The notes: generated from the letters alone by a model not told the origin. A DNA stretch of 54,521 nucleotides from Clostridia bacterium (GCA_017466685.1 JAFTTS010000094.1:1-54521), one strand, 5' to 3'; positions 8,712 through 18,174 are shown, numbered from the stretch's first letter. Numbers and translations: made by a program.

Positions 8712-9386
8712 TTACCGTCTCACAGCGGCGGCACACAGCGCGGCAAAGAGGATCTCCGCTGCAAAGCCCTCCATATGCTCGGGATGCCACTGTACGCCGA
8801 GATAAAAAGCCTTATCGGGAGCTTCGAGGGCTTCAATGATACCGTCCTCGGCACGGGCGGACACACGAAGTGCATTCGACGGAATATTCACCGCCTGATG
8901 ATGAAAGCTGTTCACGGCAAGCTCCGCCTCACCGATGAGACCTCGCAAAAGCGTACCCGACGGAAGCGTTACGGTATGCGAGGGTTGTTCACGTGAGAGC
9001 GTTTGCCTGTGAGCATCGATATGGAAGTGCAGACTGCCGCCGAGTGCACAGTTCATAACCTGCATACCGCGGCAGATACCGAGCGTCGGGATGTTACGCT
9101 CATATGTAAGCTCGGCAAGTGTGAGCTCGTATTCGTCACGCTCGGGGGAAACCTCAAAAAGCAGCATGGGATCGTAATCGGTTATACCGCAGAGACGCGG
9201 AGCAATGTCACCACCGCCCGAGAGGATCACCGCATCGATAATTCCGAGTGCGGCATGAGGTCTTGAAACAGGCGGAAGCATGATCGGTATACCGCCGGCA
9301 CGAAGCACAGCACTGCAGTATTGTCGGCGCAGGAAAAAATCGCCGTCGTTATTTGATGAGGTTGTAATACCGATGAGGGGTGCCAT
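8712..9386 (-). CDS. Class I glutamine amidotransferase-like hydrolase (peptidase C26, PuuD-like)
   Basis: A 224-residue stand-alone glutaminase-fold enzyme of the gamma-glutamyl-GABA hydrolase/C26 group, which cleaves gamma-glutamyl amide bonds. The catalytic triad is visible: C105 in GICRGMQ, H201 and E203 in WHPEH. The ILSGGGDI oxyanion region lies near residue 57. The start chosen is the ATG at 9386, 8 nt after AGGAAGG; a GTG three codons upstream overlaps that site and is less likely. It stands alone, with nrdR divergent. The substrate may be a gamma-glutamyl amine or a folate-like polyglutamate; the context gives no clue. Confidence 0.9.
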   Translation of the reverse strand: MAPLIGITTSSNNDGDFFLRRQYCSAVLRAGGIPIMLPPVSRPHAALGIIDAVILSGGGDIAPRLCGITDYDPMLLFEVSPERDEYELTLAELTYERNIPTLGICRGMQVMNCALGGSLHFHIDAHRQTLSREQPSHTVTLPSGTLLRGLIGEAELAVNSFHHQAVNIPSNALRVSARAEDGIIEALEAPDKAFYLGVQWHPEHMEGFAAEILFAALCAAAVRR

Positions 9387-9476
9387 GGTTATCACCTTCC
9401 TTTATGTGGATATTACAGTATAATCGTCACGGCGCAAATTTGTGTATTTTTATCGGAGAAAAAATTCATAAAAGGG

Positions 9477-9505
9477 TTGAAAAAATTATTTTAATATGTT
9501 ATAAT
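9477..9505 (+). promoter_or_regulatory. Promoter of nrdR
   Basis: TTGAAA (9477-9482), 17-nt spacer, TATAAT (9500-9505). It leaves a leader of about 70 nt before the ATG at 9583. Confidence 0.75.
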
Positions 9506-9582
9506 GATACATATGTCAGATGTTGTTTCTGCGCGGATGTACCCGGTTACGCCGCGTCGCAAAGAAAGGCTTGGTTTACGCT

Positions 9583-10065
9583 ATGAAATGTCCCATCTGT
9601 GGATGCAACGAGGATAAGGTGCTTGACACTCGACCGATCGATGACGAGCGCAGTATACGCCGTCGACGCGAATGCCTTAACTGTCAACACAGATTCACCT
9701 CATATGAAACAGTTGAACGCGGTACGCTGGTTGTTTGTAAGCGCGACAACACAAGAGAAGCATTCGACCGCGATAAAATAATGAACGGCATAAAAAAAGC
9801 CTGTCAGAAGCGTCCCGTTTCGGATGAGCAGATGGAGGATATTGTTGCCGGTATCGAGGCGGATTTCAAAAACGGTCACCGTGTTGAGGTATCGACTGTT
9901 GAGATCGGTGAGAGGATCATGGCACGGCTTCGTGAGCTTGACGATGTTGCATACATTCGTTTCTGCTCGGTTTACCGCGAATTCAGCGAGGCAGATGCGT
10001 TCATCGATGAGCTTAACAATCTCAAGAAGATGAAAGAATCGCGTTTCGACGCAGAACAAAAGTGA
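9583..10065 (+). CDS. nrdR: Transcriptional repressor of ribonucleotide reductase genes
   Basis: NrdR senses ATP/dATP and represses ribonucleotide reductase operons. The 160 residues match the family length once the start is set at MKCPICG (9583) instead of the ATG 63 nt upstream. An N-terminal zinc ribbon has its cysteine pairs at CPIC and CLNC, and includes the RRRRECLNCQHRFTSYE signature. It is followed by the ATP-cone domain (about residues 47-137). The gene is monocistronic: it has its own promoter and a strong terminator 16 nt beyond the stop. No nrd reductase genes are in the window, so it acts in trans. Confidence 0.97.
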   Translation: MKCPICGCNEDKVLDTRPIDDERSIRRRRECLNCQHRFTSYETVERGTLVVCKRDNTREAFDRDKIMNGIKKACQKRPVSDEQMEDIVAGIEADFKNGHRVEVSTVEIGERIMARLRELDDVAYIRFCSVYREFSEADAFIDELNNLKKMKESRFDAEQK

Positions 10066-10081
10066 ATATTTAAAAAAATTT

Positions 10082-10119
10082 GAGTCGGCTCGTTTTTTGT
10101 TGAGTCGACTCTTTTTTGT
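10082..10119 (+). terminator. Terminator after nrdR
   Basis: Ten-pair stem GAGTCGGCTC (10082-10091) with GAGTCGACTC (10102-10111), one G-T pair, followed by TTTTTT. Confidence 0.92.
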
Positions 10120-10140
10120 TATGTTGTTTTTATAGGGACG

Positions 10141-10590
10141 ATGTCCACGGCTCAGTCTAACCTAAAGCCTTCTCCAGTGGGAGAAGGTGGCGAGCGCAGC
10201 GAGACGGATGAGGTGTTACAACCGCTCACCTCTCTCAAAATCTCTCCCACGCTTGAAACGGAAAAACCTTCCTTCAGCGCCCGACTTATTGAAACCGCCG
10301 CGAGGGGGCAGAAACCACTTCACGCCACAGTTTTCCGCCCCCTCGTACTCCCCCTGCCTTCCTTGGGAAGTCTCCTCGGCACGCTCAGTTCGCTTCGCTC
10401 ACAATTCGCTCGTTTAGCGATAACCGTTCGTTTTCGCCAACTGCGTCGGCGAGAGAAGTTAGATTTGAACAGAAAACGATGTCCGCGGCTCAATTCTAAC
10501 TTAAAGCCTTCCCTTGGGAGAGAGGTGGAAAAGATTGCTCCGCAACTTTGACGGAGAGGGCTTCCGAAGTGTAGTACCCTCCTCTCTCAA
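10141..10590 (+). repeat. Intergenic repeats B2-B1-B2, copy III (no gene)
   Basis: The 531-bp gap between nrdR and the convergent SLH gene carries, after the nrdR terminator, a B2 unit (CCTTCTCC/GGAGAAGG hairpin near 10170), a diverged B1 and a second B2. The B1 long hairpin pairs CGAGGGGGC (10301-10309) with GCCCCCTCG (10337-10345). No gene is seen, and the two short open frames here follow the repeat. Confidence 0.7.
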
Positions 10591-10596
10591 AATCGC

Positions 10597-12045
10597 TCAA
10601 TAAAAATACTTAATATCCGAAAGCGATTTATCCCAAAGGTAACCGAGATTTGTCATCTGATCAGCACTCAGCATAAAGTATTTATTTGAAACTTTACCTG
10701 CCTGATCGGGCACGGGATCGTTATGTGTTATATCGATATAATAAATTTTTCCGTCAACGAGGACCATATTCCACGCATGAACATCGGAGCTGCTCGGCGA
10801 AGTACCGGTTACGACCACAGAACGCACTCCGGCTTCCTTACAGAGCAGGTTAAATGCGGCTGTATATCCCTGGCAGACCGCCGATTTTTTAATAAGTGCG
10901 CCGTAAGCGAGTCTTGCTTCAAACGGAATGGTGCCGGCAACGTAATTATCGTAATCGTATGCGCAGTTAAGGACGATATAGTCATGTATTGCCTTGATTT
11001 TTGCTTTATCATCCATTTCGTCTGTAATGATCTCGGCGATGATCGCTTTTGCGGCTGCTTCCGTTTCGTTATGATACTGTTTCAGAAGCTCGATATCGGT
11101 TTTATATTCGAGTGTCAGAGCGTAAGTATTGCTTCCGGAAACGTACGAGCAATGCAGATATGACGAATAAAAATGTTCCAAGTGGATAACGTTCGCATGA
11201 CGGTAGTAGCCTGCCCATTTGTCATACGGCACGCTTGTTTTGAAGGTGAAATCCTTGATAAACTCGCGATTGAGAACATAGAAAAGATCAAGCAATTCAG
11301 ATTCGGTATTAAGCTCTGCTGTGGCGGCATTTTCGAGGATCACGTCACGCTTGTATAAATACGGATCGTCACGGTAATCAAGGATACGCGTTATGATCGA
11401 GGAGGCTTCACTGCGCAGTGCAGTACCGTCCTTATCGTAGATTCGTGTATCATCGTCGAGGAGATAACCGCGAAGAAGATATTCTCTGTAAGCGGTATCG
11501 GCATATATATCGGAGCTGTCTGTGAAAGGTGCATCAATGTGAACCGGATCGATACCAAGCCCGAGGACGGTCATCCTGGTCATAGCTTCACGTGATATTG
11601 CCGCGTCCGGATCGAAACCGGCAATCAGGTCGTCATCGGTCAGGATATCGTGTTTATAAGCGAATGAAATATAGCTTGACGCCCAGTGGTCATCAAAGAG
11701 CATGAGATCGAAATCCTCGGAAACATCGAAATCAAGACCAATCATCAGCATTTTGACAAATTCCGCGTTTGAAACCTCACGCTCAGGATGAAAAAGTCCG
11801 TCGGAATAGCCGTGCAGGATATCCTCGCCGATCAGTCTGTATACGTCGTCGTGGAACCAATCCTCCGGCGTTACATCGGGAAAAACGTGAATTTCCTCCG
11901 GTGGTTCGGTTGTTATTGGATGAAGGTCCTGCGAGGGAATGGTTTCGGTTGTCCCGGTTGCGGTGACGTTTGGCGAAAGGGCGCAGGAAAATATCAAAAA
12001 TGATGCAGCTGCACCGCTGAAATAGGATAAGATTTTACGGTTCAT
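10597..12045 (-). CDS. Exported SLH-domain protein with transglutaminase-like domain
   Basis: A 482-residue surface protein. It has a signal peptide (about 1-30, possibly a lipoprotein with Cys21 of LIFSCA), an acidic Pro/Thr linker, SLH repeats from about residue 52 to 230 that anchor to secondary wall polymer, and a C-terminal transglutaminase-like (papain-fold) domain. The catalytic triad is C391 in AVCQGY, H423 in HAWN and D438 in YYIDITH. Such domains act as proteases or crosslinkers at the cell surface. Only one SLH repeat is textbook; the other two are weak. It is transcribed alone, convergent with nrdR. The substrate is unknown. Confidence 0.9.
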   Translation of the reverse strand: MNRKILSYFSGAAASFLIFSCALSPNVTATGTTETIPSQDLHPITTEPPEEIHVFPDVTPEDWFHDDVYRLIGEDILHGYSDGLFHPEREVSNAEFVKMLMIGLDFDVSEDFDLMLFDDHWASSYISFAYKHDILTDDDLIAGFDPDAAISREAMTRMTVLGLGIDPVHIDAPFTDSSDIYADTAYREYLLRGYLLDDDTRIYDKDGTALRSEASSIITRILDYRDDPYLYKRDVILENAATAELNTESELLDLFYVLNREFIKDFTFKTSVPYDKWAGYYRHANVIHLEHFYSSYLHCSYVSGSNTYALTLEYKTDIELLKQYHNETEAAAKAIIAEIITDEMDDKAKIKAIHDYIVLNCAYDYDNYVAGTIPFEARLAYGALIKKSAVCQGYTAAFNLLCKEAGVRSVVVTGTSPSSSDVHAWNMVLVDGKIYYIDITHNDPVPDQAGKVSNKYFMLSADQMTNLGYLWDKSLSDIKYFY

Positions 12046-12199
12046 TAATGCTCTCCGATAATATAATAGGCGGTGTTTTTTACACCTTATAAAATAATTT
12101 TAGCACACTGAAGCGTCGATGTCAATGGGTTGAGCGGCCATAGAAATTATTTTACATTTTGTCGGATTTTGATGGGTTTTTTACGAAAAAATGAACACG

Positions 12200-12348
12200 C
12201 GTCTCGCTTGCACGGCTTTGACTAACCTAAAGCCTCGCCCGCTGGGAGAGGTGTCGAACGAAGTGAGACGGAGAGGGTAAACGCCTTCCCTTGGGGGAGA
12301 TAGGTGTAAAAGATTGCTTCGCAACTTTGTCGGATGAGGGTCCCCCAC
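12200..12348 (+). repeat. Intergenic B2 repeats next to the infB terminator
   Basis: The 344-bp gap between the divergent SLH gene start and the infB end contains two B2 units (hairpin cores near 12235-12253 and 12283-12295) and the AAAAGATTGCTTCGCAACTT segment. It runs straight into the infB terminator. No gene is seen. Bases 12046-12130 hold the SLH gene leader, including a GGTGT/ACACC hairpin. Confidence 0.7.
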
Positions 12349-12377
12349 AAAAAAGGAGCCGCCATAACGACAGCTCC
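12349..12377 (-). terminator. Terminator of the rimP-infB operon
   Basis: On the minus strand a GGAGC...GCTCC stem with G-T extended inner pairs is followed by TTTTTT. It sits 13 nt beyond the infB stop. The sequence is almost identical to the terminators after typA (22168-22196) and jag (50898-50927). Confidence 0.85.
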
Positions 12378-12389
12378 GTTAGTATTCTT

Positions 12390-15254
12390 TTACTGCGGTT
12401 TAACTTCTTCCATCACGAAGGCCTCGAGAATATCGCCTTCCTTGATATCGTTAAAGCGATCGAGTCCGATACCGCATTCAAAGCCCTGTGCAACTTCCTT
12501 TGCATCATCCTTGAAACGCTTGAGCGAGGAGATCTTATCCTCGAAGATCACAACGCCGTCACGTACAACGCGGATCTGTGCGTTACGCGAAACCTTACCA
12601 TCCTGAACGTACGAGCCTGCGATAGTACCGACGTTCGGAACATGAATGGTCTGACGAACCTCTGCGTGACCGAGTACGACCTCCTTGAACTTCGGAGCAA
12701 GCATACCCTTCATCGCCGCTTCAACTTCCTCGATACATTCATAAATGATACGGTAAGTGCGTATCTCAACCGATTCCTTTTCCGCCTTATCAATAGCGGT
12801 CTTATCGGGACGGACGTTAAAGCCGATGACCAGCGCGTTGGATGCCGCCGCAAGCATTACGTCACCCTCTGTGATACCGCCGACTGCGGTGTGAATGATG
12901 TTAACGCGGACTTCCTCGTTTGTGAGCTTCTGGAGGGACTGCTTAACAGCCTCTGCCGAGCCGCCGACGTCCGCTTTTACGATGATGTTAAGATCCTTAA
13001 CGCCCTCGCTGATCTGTGCAAAGAGGTCGTTAAGATTAACCTTTGCGTTAGCCTTGAACTGCTCATCCTTTGCCTTTTCACGGCGCTGTTCAGCAAGCTC
13101 ACGTGCCATGCGCTCGTCCTCAACCGCCGCGAACTCGTCACCTGCCTCGGGTACTTCCGCAAGACCGATGATCTCAACCGGAACAGACGGGCCTGCAGTC
13201 TTAACAGTTCTTCCCTTGTCGTCCGTCATTGCACGTACACGACCGACTGCCGTACCTGCGATAACGATATCACCTGCATTAAGCGTACCGTTCTGAACGA
13301 GTACAGTCGCAACCGGACCGCGTCCCTTGTCGAGCTTTGCTTCTATAACAAGTCCCTTTGCACGACGGTTCGGGTTCGCTTTAAGCTCCTTCATGTCCGC
13401 AACTAAAAGCACGTTTTCAAGCAGATCGTCAATACCCATCTTGGTGAGTGCCGAAACGGGTACACAGATAACGTCACCGCCCCATTCCTCGGGAACAAGC
13501 TCGTACTGTGTCAGCTCCTGCTTGATATTATCGGGATTTGCGGTCGGCTTATCCATCTTGTTTATCGCAACAACAATGTCAATACCTGCCGCCTTTGCGT
13601 GGTTTATAGCCTCAACAGTCTGCGGCATGATACCGTCGTCCGCCGCAACAACGAGGATCGCGATATCCGTAGACTTCGCGCCGCGTGCACGCATTGCGGT
13701 AAACGCCTCATGACCGGGAGTGTCGAGGAATGTGATGTCACGTCCGTTTATATTGACACGGTACGCACCGATTGCCTGTGTGATACCGCCTGCCTCACCC
13801 GAGGTGACGTTAGTGTGACGGATAGCGTCAAGAAGCGAGGTCTTACCGTGGTCAACGTGTCCCATAACGCAGACAACGGGACTTCTCGGCTCGAGATTTT
13901 CTTCCTTGTCCTCTGCTTCGTCAAACAGCTTTTCTTCAATCGTTACAACAACTTCCTTTGTAACCTTTGCGCCAAGCTCATCTGCAACAAGGTAAGCGGT
14001 GTCGTAGTCGATAACCTCGTTAACGCTTGCCATAACACCGAGCATCATCAGCTTCTTGATGACCTCACCTGCTGTGATCTTGAGTCTGGATGCAAGCTCG
14101 CCGACGCTTATCTCATCGGGCACGGTGATCTGAAGCGGCTGTTTCTTTGCGCGCTCGATACCCTGCTTACGCATCTTTTCCATTGCCATACGCTCTTTTT
14201 CACGCTGGGAGTGGAAGTCACGTGTGTTCTGCTTCTTTAATTTCTGCTTCTGTGCGCGTGTGTCCATACCGGTATCAGCGGCAAGGTTCTCAAGACGCTC
14301 ATCGTATTTATCGAGGTCAACCGTGGTGGTACGCATATCAACGATACGGCTCTCACCCGTGTTCTTACCTGCGTTCTGCCCGCGTGTATAGGTGTGTACC
14401 GGCTCACGCTTTGCCGCAGGAGTACGACGCTCGTTGCCCGAATCCTTATCCTTGAAGCCGCCGCCAAAGCCACCCTGTCCACGGTTATCGCGATTCTGGA
14501 AACCGCCCTGTGAACGATTGTCACGATTCTGGAAATCACGGTTGTCATTTCTCTTGAAGTCGGGACGATCACCGCTCATGGGACGACCGCCGTCACGGTT
14601 CTGTGTATTCTGCGGACGCTGACCACCTCTGAAATCGCCACCGTTACGGTTGTCATTTCTCTGGAAGTCGCGGTTGTCGTTTCTCTTGAAATCGGGACGA
14701 TCACTGCCCATCGGACGTCTGTTATCCTCTCTCGGTCTCGGAGCATCGGTCTTGGGTGCAGTCGGCTTGGGAGCTTCTGCCTTAGGAGCTTCAGCCTTGG
14801 GAGCCTGTGCCTTGGGTGCTTCTGCTTTAGGTGACTCTGCCTTGGGAGTCTCAGCCTTGGGTGCTTCAGCCTTGGGTGCTTCAGCCTTGGGTGCTTCCTC
14901 CTTGACCGTCTCTTTCTTTGCCTTGGTGGTCTTGGGCTTTTCCGCCTTGGGCGCTTCCTCTGCCGGAGCCTCTGCAGCCGGAGCTTCCGCCTTAGCCGCT
15001 TTCTTTGTTTCTGCCTTGGGTTCAGCTGCCGGAACGGTCACCTTTTTGTCAAGATAATCGCCGATACTGTCAACCTGTGCACGCTGTGTGAGCGCGTCCA
15101 TTATGAGTCCCCATTCCTCCGGCTCAAGTGTTGCCGAATGGGACTTGCCTTCTATTCCGTTTGCGCCGAGAACATCAAGAAGCTCCTTGTTCTTGAGTCC
15201 CAGTTCCTTGGCAAGGCTACTGATTTTTGTCTGATTTTTTTGGATTGCTGCCAT
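12390..15254 (-). CDS. infB: Translation initiation factor IF-2
   Basis: A GTPase that brings initiator tRNA to the 30S subunit. The 954 residues comprise a short N-terminal fold (about 1-60); a long low-complexity region with tandem Ala-Pro-Lys-Ala/Glu units (about 70-165) and then Arg/Asn/Gly/Asp-rich repeats (about 170-300); a second IF2 N-domain (about 375-430); the G domain starting near residue 455 with [15 protein letters not shown] and NKMD; and the beta-barrel and C-terminal tRNA-binding domains. It is the last gene of rimP-nusA-ylxR-ylxQ-infB. rbfA, usually next, is missing, and a terminator and B2 repeats follow directly. Confidence 0.98.
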   Translation of the reverse strand: MAAIQKNQTKISSLAKELGLKNKELLDVLGANGIEGKSHSATLEPEEWGLIMDALTQRAQVDSIGDYLDKKVTVPAAEPKAETKKAAKAEAPAAEAPAEEAPKAEKPKTTKAKKETVKEEAPKAEAPKAEAPKAETPKAESPKAEAPKAQAPKAEAPKAEAPKPTAPKTDAPRPREDNRRPMGSDRPDFKRNDNRDFQRNDNRNGGDFRGGQRPQNTQNRDGGRPMSGDRPDFKRNDNRDFQNRDNRSQGGFQNRDNRGQGGFGGGFKDKDSGNERRTPAAKREPVHTYTRGQNAGKNTGESRIVDMRTTTVDLDKYDERLENLAADTGMDTRAQKQKLKKQNTRDFHSQREKERMAMEKMRKQGIERAKKQPLQITVPDEISVGELASRLKITAGEVIKKLMMLGVMASVNEVIDYDTAYLVADELGAKVTKEVVVTIEEKLFDEAEDKEENLEPRSPVVCVMGHVDHGKTSLLDAIRHTNVTSGEAGGITQAIGAYRVNINGRDITFLDTPGHEAFTAMRARGAKSTDIAILVVAADDGIMPQTVEAINHAKAAGIDIVVAINKMDKPTANPDNIKQELTQYELVPEEWGGDVICVPVSALTKMGIDDLLENVLLVADMKELKANPNRRAKGLVIEAKLDKGRGPVATVLVQNGTLNAGDIVIAGTAVGRVRAMTDDKGRTVKTAGPSVPVEIIGLAEVPEAGDEFAAVEDERMARELAEQRREKAKDEQFKANAKVNLNDLFAQISEGVKDLNIIVKADVGGSAEAVKQSLQKLTNEEVRVNIIHTAVGGITEGDVMLAAASNALVIGFNVRPDKTAIDKAEKESVEIRTYRIIYECIEEVEAAMKGMLAPKFKEVVLGHAEVRQTIHVPNVGTIAGSYVQDGKVSRNAQIRVVRDGVVIFEDKISSLKRFKDDAKEVAQGFECGIGLDRFNDIKEGDILEAFVMEEVKPQ

Positions 15255-15286
15255 ATTCTATCAATCATCCTTTCGATGCGGTAATA

Positions 15287-15646
15287 TCAATGTGATGGCT
15301 CAAGGTGAGCCGCGATACCGTTTACAAAATTCATATCGGTCACTCCGATAACGGCGATGCTTCCGGTTTTTCCGATCCTCTCGGAAAGCTCGAAGCTCGT
15401 CAGGGGGACTGTACACATATCGGTTTCATAATATTTACAAGCGTCCGCGATCCGCTTTTTTGTATTGGCGGATGCATCATGCGCAACGATCACAAGCGGT
15501 AATCTTCCGCGTCGTATTTCGTCACGGCAGAGGTCTGTTCCGCAAACGAGCTTACGTGCCCTTGCGGCAAACCCGAGCAAACCGAGCAGCTTCTGCTCCG
15601 AGCCCTTACGAAGAACATACGAAACGTTCTCATTATGCTCACTCAT
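15287..15646 (-). CDS. ylxQ: L7Ae-family RNA-binding protein YlxQ
   Basis: A 119-residue member of the L7Ae/L30e family, small proteins that bind kink-turn RNA. The GLLGFAARARKLVCGTD start and the VIVAHDAS region fit the family. I use the ATG at 15646, which overlaps the end of ylxR by 8 nt and has AAGGAG at proper spacing, over a TTG three codons upstream. Its place between ylxR and infB is the conserved Firmicute position. Its precise role is unsettled; kink-turn or ribosome binding is inferred from the family. Confidence 0.9.
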   Translation of the reverse strand: MSEHNENVSYVLRKGSEQKLLGLLGFAARARKLVCGTDLCRDEIRRGRLPLVIVAHDASANTKKRIADACKYYETDMCTVPLTSFELSERIGKTGSIAVIGVTDMNFVNGIAAHLEPSH

Positions 15647-15929
15647 TTTCGGCAAGCTCCTTCTCTATCGCGGCATAAACCTCATCGGGGATCTCCACCT
15701 CAAGTGCACGCTCAACAGCTCTGCGCTTTCTGCACTTTTTGAGACACTCAACGCTCTTGCATACATATGCGCCGCGTCCCGATTTTTTGCCCGTCAGATC
15801 GAGCGAAACGCTTCCGTCCGGTGCACGAACGACACGTGCAAGCTCAATTTTGGGCTTCGAGGTGTTACATCCGAGACATTTACGCTCGGGGATTTTTTTC
15901 TTTGGCTTTGCCTGAATATTTTCCTGCAA
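15639..15929 (-). CDS. ylxR: YlxR/RnpM family RNA-binding protein (DUF448)
   Basis: A 96-residue basic protein with the DUF448 core: RKCLGC near the start, an ELARVVRAPDG strand and the GRGAYVC motif near residue 57. The Bacillus homologue YlxR has been reported to bind and modulate RNase P (RnpM). I start at a TTG at 15929, 7 nt after a perfect GGAGG; upstream GTG codons lie across that site. It overlaps ylxQ and follows nusA by about 85 nt. Confidence 0.88.
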   Translation of the reverse strand: MQENIQAKPKKKIPERKCLGCNTSKPKIELARVVRAPDGSVSLDLTGKKSGRGAYVCKSVECLKKCRKRRAVERALEVEIPDEVYAAIEKELAENE

Positions 15930-16013
15930 AATACGTCCTCCCGTATTCACGGCATTCACATTAATAAAATGTCACCGGATGCCGTTAATTTTTTCTTATA
16001 CTGCCAAGCATGG

Positions 16014-17117
16014 TCAGATTTCGACCGATTCGCCGTCATCTGCGGCGTCAATGAATGCCTGTTTTGCTGCTTCTTCATTTTCAAGTGCTTCACGAGTCTT
16101 GATATCGATCTTGAAGCCGGTGAGACGTGCAGCAAGACGTGCATTCTGACCTTCCTTACCGATTGCAAGCGAGAGCTGGTCTGCGTCAACGACAACACGG
16201 CAGGATTTTTCGGAGTCAATTACAACTTCCTTAACAGTTGCAGGCGAAAGTGCCGCGCTGATGTATTCAACGGGATCTTCACTGTACTTGATAATATCGA
16301 TCTTTTCACCGCGAAGCTCGTTGGTTATCGACTGGATACGCATACCGCGGTTACCGATACAAGCACCGATCGGATCAACATTTTCATCACGGCTCATAAC
16401 AGCCATCTTTGTACGCGAGCCTGCTTCACGTGTGATTGACATGATAACGACTGTACCGTCCTGAATTTCGGGAATTTCAAGCTCGAAAAGACGCTTAACA
16501 AGTCCCGGTGCGGTACGTGAAAGAGACACAAGCGGTCCGCGCATGGTTTCCTTCATGACCTCGGTGACGAACACCTTGATTCTCTCACCAACGCCGAAGT
16601 GCTCACCCGGAATCTGGTCGATCTTCTTGAGATAAACCTTGCTTGTTCCGGTATCTACGAGTACGTCCTCGTTTTCGGGATCGACCTTGTCAACGATCGC
16701 GGTGATGATCTCTTCCTTCTTGGATTCGTATTCCTTGATCATCATGGAACGCTCCGCTTCACGGATACCCTGAATGATGACCTGTTTTGCGGTCTGTGCA
16801 GAAAGTCTGCGGAAATTCTTGGGTTTGAGTTCGGTTTCGCAAACGCCGCCGAGAGAATATCTCTTGTTAACCTTGCGGGCTTCCTCAAGAGTGATCTCCT
16901 GCTCCTCGTCAACGACCTCCTCAACGATGTTCTTCTGCTCGAACATACGGATGCTCTTCTTATCCTTGTTGATATCAACGCGGACGTTAGCAAGACCGTT
17001 ACGGTCACGCTTATACGCACTGATGAGAGCTGCTTCAACGCGCTCAAGCATATAATCAACAGAGATGCCCTTTTCCTTTTCAAGGAGTTCGAGCGCTTCA
17101 AATAATTCGGAATTCAT
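16014..17117 (-). CDS. nusA: Transcription elongation/termination factor NusA
   Basis: An RNA-polymerase-associated factor controlling pausing, termination and antitermination. The 367 residues carry the N-terminal RNAP-binding domain (about 1-130), the S1 domain (about 135-200) and two KH domains (about 225-345) with GACIGNRGMRIQ and AIGKEGQNARLAA motifs. As in most Gram-positives, there is no C-terminal acidic repeat region. It is the second gene of the rimP operon, 30 nt from rimP, matching the conserved order. Start is the ATG at 17117 with a rather distant AAAGG. Confidence 0.98.
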   Translation of the reverse strand: MNSELFEALELLEKEKGISVDYMLERVEAALISAYKRDRNGLANVRVDINKDKKSIRMFEQKNIVEEVVDEEQEITLEEARKVNKRYSLGGVCETELKPKNFRRLSAQTAKQVIIQGIREAERSMMIKEYESKKEEIITAIVDKVDPENEDVLVDTGTSKVYLKKIDQIPGEHFGVGERIKVFVTEVMKETMRGPLVSLSRTAPGLVKRLFELEIPEIQDGTVVIMSITREAGSRTKMAVMSRDENVDPIGACIGNRGMRIQSITNELRGEKIDIIKYSEDPVEYISAALSPATVKEVVIDSEKSCRVVVDADQLSLAIGKEGQNARLAARLTGFKIDIKTREALENEEAAKQAFIDAADDGESVEI

Positions 17118-17147
17118 TTTTTATAACCAAGCCTTTCTGAAATTTAG

Positions 17148-17630
17148 TTAAAAATCGTATACGGTCTTTGCCTTTGAAATCGCTTCAAGCGGGATTACCA
17201 GTTCCTCACCGTCGATCTCGAGGGTGATTTTTTTGTCGGCATAAGCCTTTAAGATACCGACAAGTGACTTTGTTCCGGGACGTGCTTCAAGCGGTGCGAA
17301 CAGCTTAAGCTGCAGCTTCTCACCAACGCAGACCTCATAATGCCAATCGCGTTTGATATCCCTTTCAAGTCCGGGTGATGACACCTCAAGATGATACGCA
17401 CCCTCAATGGGATCAAGCTCATCGAGCAGCGGATCTATCGTGCGGTGTACCTTTTCGCAGTCGTTAATATCGATACCGTTTTCGGAGTCAATGGTGAAGC
17501 GCAGGAACCAATCCGCGCCTTCCTTGACATATTCGATATCCCAGACATCGTAACCGAGCTCGTTAATGACCGGCTCCAATGCTTCTGTAACAACCGCGAC
17601 AACATTTTTCGATGGTTTTTTCTGTTTCAC
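17148..17630 (-). CDS. rimP: Ribosome maturation factor RimP
   Basis: A 30S-subunit assembly factor. The 160 residues fit the family once the GTG at 17630 is used as start. It lies 8 nt after GGAGAAG, whereas the upstream ATG at 17678 falls inside a leader hairpin. The N-terminal domain ends in the DCEKVHRTIDPLLDE region, the YHLEVSSPGLERDI signature follows near residue 80, and the C-terminal SH3-like domain closes the protein. It is the first gene of the rimP-nusA-ylxR-ylxQ-infB operon, with its promoter about 85 nt upstream. Confidence 0.95.
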   Translation of the reverse strand: MKQKKPSKNVVAVVTEALEPVINELGYDVWDIEYVKEGADWFLRFTIDSENGIDINDCEKVHRTIDPLLDELDPIEGAYHLEVSSPGLERDIKRDWHYEVCVGEKLQLKLFAPLEARPGTKSLVGILKAYADKKITLEIDGEELVIPLEAISKAKTVYDF

Positions 17631-17660
17631 TGTTTCTTCTCCATAGCAAAAACATAAATT

Positions 17661-17687
17661 AAGAGTGGGCCTTGTCAACCCACTCTC
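17661..17687 (-). promoter_or_regulatory. Leader hairpin ahead of rimP
   Basis: On the minus strand AGAGTGGG (17679-17686) pairs perfectly with CCCACTCT (17662-17669) around a 9-nt loop. It sits between the promoter and the rimP start. The tail has a short U-rich run but not a classical terminator tract. From memory, similar AGTGGG...CCCACT hairpins precede rimP in other Firmicutes, so it may be a conserved leader element; its function is unknown to me. Confidence 0.6.
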
Positions 17688-17714
17688 CTTTTATTTAAAC
17701 TATCTTACGATAAT

Positions 17715-17743
17715 AGTATATCACATATTTTTCTGAATTGCAA
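17715..17743 (-). promoter_or_regulatory. Promoter of the rimP-infB operon
   Basis: Minus strand TTGCAA (17738-17743), 17-nt spacer, TATACT (17715-17720) with an extended -10 TG. Start expected near 17708. Confidence 0.75.
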
Positions 17744-17867
17744 TAGTTTTTGGAAATTTTTTTGGGATTTGATGAGTAAAAATCGTTCGCATATGGGAAT
17801 TACGGTCGCTTTTTTGAAAAATCTCAATTCAATATTGTGCTTCTGCCCGTCGGAATTATGGAAAACC

Positions 17868-17943
17868 TGTAGGGGCGTATCATGATGCGCCCGATTCGAT
17901 CGGTTTATGGTCGAAAACGGACGATTCGTGAATCGCCCCTACA
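17868..17943 (-). repeat. REPIN-like element, solitary copy
   Basis: A 76-bp element with TGTAGGGGCG/CGCCCCTACA ends and two inner imperfect palindromes. The orientation is reversed relative to the array at 50.5 kb. It lies between the rimP promoter and the candidate small RNA. Confidence 0.85.
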
Positions 17944-18017
17944 AAGGGGGACTGCCCTCATCCGGCGTGCATAGAGAGACATATGTTCACCGGCAACCGC
18001 AAGCGTTACTCCGGTGC

Positions 18018-18056
18018 AAAAAAATATAACCCCGGAAGACTTGCGTCCCCGAGGTT
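18018..18056 (-). terminator. Terminator of the candidate small RNA
   Basis: Minus-strand stem AACCTCGG (18049-18056) with CCGGGGTT (18028-18035), with an inner GGAC-GCAA-GTCT stem-loop, followed by ATATTTTTTT. Confidence 0.85.
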
Positions 18057-18168
18057 AAGAAAGAAAATAGAAAGGAAAAGAAAAGAAAGTAGAAAAATAT
18101 AAAAAGCACCTACGCTTATCGTTTCTACACCGAAAAGCGCAAGCGAACGGCTGACATACCCGTCCGCT
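18018..18168 (-). ncRNA. Candidate structured small RNA, about 150 nt
   Basis: A perfect promoter (18175-18204) predicts a transcript starting near 18168 and ending at a strong terminator near 18018. The predicted RNA has three hairpins. Stem 1 is GCGGACGG/CCGTTCGC (18160-18167 with 18143-18150), 8 pairs. Stem 2 is GCGCTTTTCG/CGATAAGCGT (18131-18140 with 18112-18121), 9 of 10 pairs. After a pyrimidine-rich single-stranded linker (about 18057-18110) comes the terminator stem, capped by a GCAA tetraloop. No good open frame lies within it: the only ATG frame begins inside the promoter. I do not recognise the RNA; it is not 6S, SRP RNA, tmRNA or a riboswitch I know. Confidence 0.6.
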
Positions 18169-18174
18169 GTAAAA

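Noticed and set aside
12291..13406. 371-codon + strand frame opposite infB
   Set aside because: A codon-bias shadow of infB that begins inside repeat sequence; no family features.
18022..18060. Possible c-di-GMP riboswitch because of the GGGACGCAAG word
   Set aside because: The GCAAACC segment and the flanking riboswitch architecture are missing, and the GCAA here is the tetraloop of a terminator hairpin.
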